Made by a program: the position numbers and the translations under genes
Part shown: piece by piece, positions 61,917 to 64,000 of the stretch
Position numbering within the stretch: position 1 is the first letter of the stretch
How the letters are laid out: every line of letters begins with the position of its first letter
Notes under the pieces: generated by a model
The model's input: only the letters and a program-made list of their open reading frames with translations
Databases searched by the model: none
What the model was told of the DNA's origin: nothing
Origin: Candidatus Zixiibacteriota bacterium
Lineage (GTDB): Bacteria; Zixibacteria; MSB-5A5; WJJR01; JAJRUJ01
DNA: 64,000 nt
NCBI GenBank assembly: GCA_024277855.1
Contig: JAJRUJ010000068.1
Location: 1 to 64,000 of the forward strand
Reading direction: 5' to 3'

Positions 61917-62984
61917 TTATTGCCTCTCTATGTATACTGGATACACAAGATCACCGTCGGTTAAACCGGCGACATTTGAAATGGCCACAAAATCAGAATC
62001 GTTCCAATCAAACTGAACGGCCAGGTTTTCGGATTGCTGAATTCCCACCGAGACCGGCGTCTTGACCGCATGGTTTTCTCGAATAAGGAAGATGTATGGA
62101 GCGCTGTCCCTGTTTAACACTGCTGTCGTCGGGACAGAAAGCGTCCGCTCGGAACTTTCCCGCACAAAGTCAATGACCACTGCCTCACCGACACGGAACC
62201 GATCATGGAGAGACCGTGGAAGGGAGACTTTGACCGTAAAGGTGCGGCTCCGATTGTTGGACACAGGGGCGACTGCGGATACCTGTGATTGGTGTTCCTC
62301 ACCGTTGCCGTCATGAACGATGACCGGCGTGCCCCGCTTGATGCCCGACTGGATATCTTCCTGAACAACCTCCGCTTGTATCTCCAACTCGTCGTTGCCG
62401 ATCTGAAGTAGCGGCATCCCGGGCATTACCGTCTGACCAGGATCGACAAAGTGTTTGAGAACAACACCATCAAATGAGGCCAGCTCGGTGGCCTTCTCCA
62501 GCTGTGATTCGGCTCCACGCAAGCCGGCTTTGGCGCTTTCGAAAGCTTTTTTCGATGTCGCCACCTGCTCTTGGGGAACTGCACCTTTAGCCGCCAATTT
62601 TATATCGGCCGCGTAACGTTCGTTCCAATAGTCAAATTCTGCCCGGAGTCGGTCGACCGTTGCTTCAAGCTCCGGTGTCGAAAGCGATAACAGGACATCA
62701 CCGTTGTTAATCGGTTGTCCTTCCGCAAACGGAAGTGCAACCACTATTCCCTGGACTCGGGCAATCGCGGTAAATTCGTCTGTTGCATGGACAATGCCCG
62801 TATATGATATATGGGCGGTCATGTCCCGGATTTCCGGTCGAGTGACGCGCACCGCCACGGGCGGTAATGTCCTGCCCGTATCATCCTGACCTGAACAACC
62901 AGTCATCGACACCAGCGATCCCGCCACGACGGTTATGAGCATATACACCGTCAGTCTTGTTAACACCCTCGACGATACTTTCAT
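61917..62984 (-). CDS. RND periplasmic adaptor (membrane fusion lipoprotein)
   Basis: A 355-residue adaptor linking the inner-membrane pump to TolC. A lipoprotein signal (VSMTGCSGQ) anchors it. Next are the lipoyl-like half (AIARVQGIVVALPFAEGQPI), a coiled-coil hairpin (LSTPELEATVDRLRAEFDYW) and a beta-barrel domain. GGAGG lies 6 nt before the ATG. The ATG overlaps the stop of the TolC-like gene upstream by 4 nt, which supports translational coupling. Confidence 0.92.
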   Translation of the reverse strand: MKVSSRVLTRLTVYMLITVVAGSLVSMTGCSGQDDTGRTLPPVAVRVTRPEIRDMTAHISYTGIVHATDEFTAIARVQGIVVALPFAEGQPINNGDVLLSLSTPELEATVDRLRAEFDYWNERYAADIKLAAKGAVPQEQVATSKKAFESAKAGLRGAESQLEKATELASFDGVVLKHFVDPGQTVMPGMPLLQIGNDELEIQAEVVQEDIQSGIKRGTPVIVHDGNGEEHQSQVSAVAPVSNNRSRTFTVKVSLPRSLHDRFRVGEAVVIDFVRESSERTLSVPTTAVLNRDSAPYIFLIRENHAVKTPVSVGIQQSENLAVQFDWNDSDFVAISNVAGLTDGDLVYPVYIERQ

Positions 62985-64000
62985 TGTATTCCTCCGGTCA
63001 ACATCGTGGCCTTATTTTTGGAAAGCGTGCCGGCAATGGCTTCGTAGCGCAAGAGAGCAAGCCGGGCGGCATAAAGCACGGCGTTATTATCAATTTGCAG
63101 CCGAAGAAGTTCGGTCTCCTGAGTGTGCAGATCACGCAATGGAATTCGTCCGGCCCTATATAATTCAAGATGGGTCTCAACAGAAATCGTCTTTTCTTTC
63201 ACCGCAGTGGACAGGTAATCACTTTGGTCTAATGCCGAAAGGTAGTCGTTATAGGATAAGCGAAGATTTGATTCCTGTTCCCGTTCGGCGCTTTTAACGG
63301 CCATTTCTGAGGCCCGGGTCAGCGCGGCGGCCTCTTTAACTTTGCCGATACGCGTCCCGCCGGTAAAGATCGGTAACGATACTGTTATTCCGACCGCCCA
63401 CTCACCGACCGGATCCCAATCCGAGCCGGAACGGTAGAGATACAATCCATAACCGGATATCTCCGGCCAGAAATTTCGGGCGGCTAATGACCGGGATGCC
63501 CGGACCTTTCCAAGGCGGGCTTCTGAAATGCGAACAGTCGGTCCGGTATACTCAACTGATGCACAACCACTCCGTGGGTATTCCCTGATCAGGCCGTCCA
63601 TGGTTAAACTGTTTGCCGGTAAGGCGGGAATTACCGCTTGATTGGTTCCCACCAGGAGCCCGAGCCGCGTGGCCAGCCGGTTTTGGGAGCGGGCAATAGC
63701 GCTTGAATCTGACTTTGTCGAAGCAATGAGCGAGGAGACCAGGGCAATATCGCCTTGAGACACTCGCCCGCTCTGTTCCAGGGCTTTTAGGTCCTTTAAC
63801 TGCTGATACAGGGAGGCCAGACGTTTGTTGATCAGTTGTGATTGGTCTGCCGCCTGGCGGGCGAGAAGGAATACTTCGGCAACTTGCCGCAAGATGTCAT
63901 TTTGCACCAGGGCATTTGTCGCCCGGCTTTCCTTGACACCGGCCGTGGCAATTTTCCGTTTGGCCAACCGGCGTCCCCCGTCGAATATCGGCACGGCCAA
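62981..64000 (-). CDS. TolC-like outer-membrane efflux protein, truncated by the window edge
   Basis: At least 339 residues are visible. The N-terminus, including the signal peptide, is outside the window because the gene enters from the right. The sequence is an outer-membrane efflux protein (OEP) with helical barrel repeats (AVPIFDGGRRLAKRKIATAG, VSLPIFTGGTRIGKVKEAAA) and the typical second-half mirror of the first. It ends TMLTGGIQ. It is the first gene seen of the RND operon and overlaps the adaptor by 4 nt. Confidence 0.88.
   Translation of the reverse strand: MAVPIFDGGRRLAKRKIATAGVKESRATNALVQNDILRQVAEVFLLARQAADQSQLINKRLASLYQQLKDLKALEQSGRVSQGDIALVSSLIASTKSDSSAIARSQNRLATRLGLLVGTNQAVIPALPANSLTMDGLIREYPRSGCASVEYTGPTVRISEARLGKVRASRSLAARNFWPEISGYGLYLYRSGSDWDPVGEWAVGITVSLPIFTGGTRIGKVKEAAALTRASEMAVKSAEREQESNLRLSYNDYLSALDQSDYLSTAVKEKTISVETHLELYRAGRIPLRDLHTQETELLRLQIDNNAVLYAARLALLRYEAIAGTLSKNKATMLTGGIQ

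Noticed and set aside
1-64000. tRNA, rRNA, insertion sequences and phage genes.
   Set aside because: No clover-leaf, transposase, integrase or phage structural motif was seen on either strand, although short RNA genes could be missed without a covariance search.

Overview
The window looks like a chromosomal segment of a Gram-negative bacterium of the FCB superphylum, probably an uncultured lineage of the candidate-division Zixibacteria type. This is inferred from four secreted proteins ending in dockerin-like repeats with a shared NPVDVV core, from type IX-style C-terminal sorting domains (QNYPNPFN... KKMILTK), from outer-membrane barrels, and from a TolC/RND efflux set. The lineage itself cannot be proven from the sequence. 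I saw no rRNA, tRNA, CRISPR array, insertion sequence or prophage.

Layout. (1) 0.5-7.8 kb: a leftward copper operon (Met-rich periplasmic protein, TRASH-domain protein, DUF302 protein, SHOCT protein, small Cys/His membrane protein, CopA-type ATPase). It is divergent from a Tat-exported multicopper oxidase and an outer-membrane barrel. (2) 8.2-13.8 kb: a rightward operon of ECF sigma factor, anti-sigma-like protein, TPR-CHAT protease and secreted subtilisin with a dockerin. (3) 14-17.1 kb: two secreted surface proteins. (4) 17.3-24.8 kb: a tightly overlapping leftward operon of TPR protein, 7TM transglutaminase-like protein, RimK-like ATP-grasp ligase, second TPR protein and outer-membrane barrel, with a dockerin protein just downstream. 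(5) 27-33.2 kb: a sulfate-to-cysteine operon built on a protein thiocarboxylate: APS reductase, JAMM peptidase, ThiS-CysM fusion, siroheme sulfite reductase, TusA protein and E1-like enzyme. It sits behind a strong promoter and a broken Rrf2 regulator. (6) 33.2-35.4 kb: a Zn/Cd P-type ATPase.

(7) 35.6-38.7 kb: a large FG-GAP/thrombospondin-3/dockerin protein followed by a detached sorting-domain ORF. (8) 38.9-43.2 kb: a second regulator, zinc-finger protein and protease module, this time with a membrane-bound Lon-like S16 domain. (9) 43.5-50.4 kb: a mannoside cluster with two GH130 proteins, GT4 glycosyltransferases and a GT4-cupin fusion. (10) 50.9-58 kb: a 1,618-residue protein joining a Ser/Thr kinase, an NTPase, TPRs, a GAF domain, a sigma54-type AAA+ domain and a Fis HTH, followed by a small secreted protein, an HTH protein and an unknown protein. 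(11) 58.2-64 kb: a DUF2147 protein and an RND efflux operon cut by the right edge.

The most unusual theme is the pair of similarly laid-out modules at 8.2-13.8 and 38.9-43.2 kb. In each, a regulator is followed by an anti-sigma-like protein that overlaps, by an ATGA junction, a large protease-domain protein (CHAT in one, Lon-like S16 in the other). Together with the giant kinase-regulator locus they suggest several layers of signal transduction coupled to proteolysis or secretion. Functions are inferred from motifs I could read. No database searches were run.
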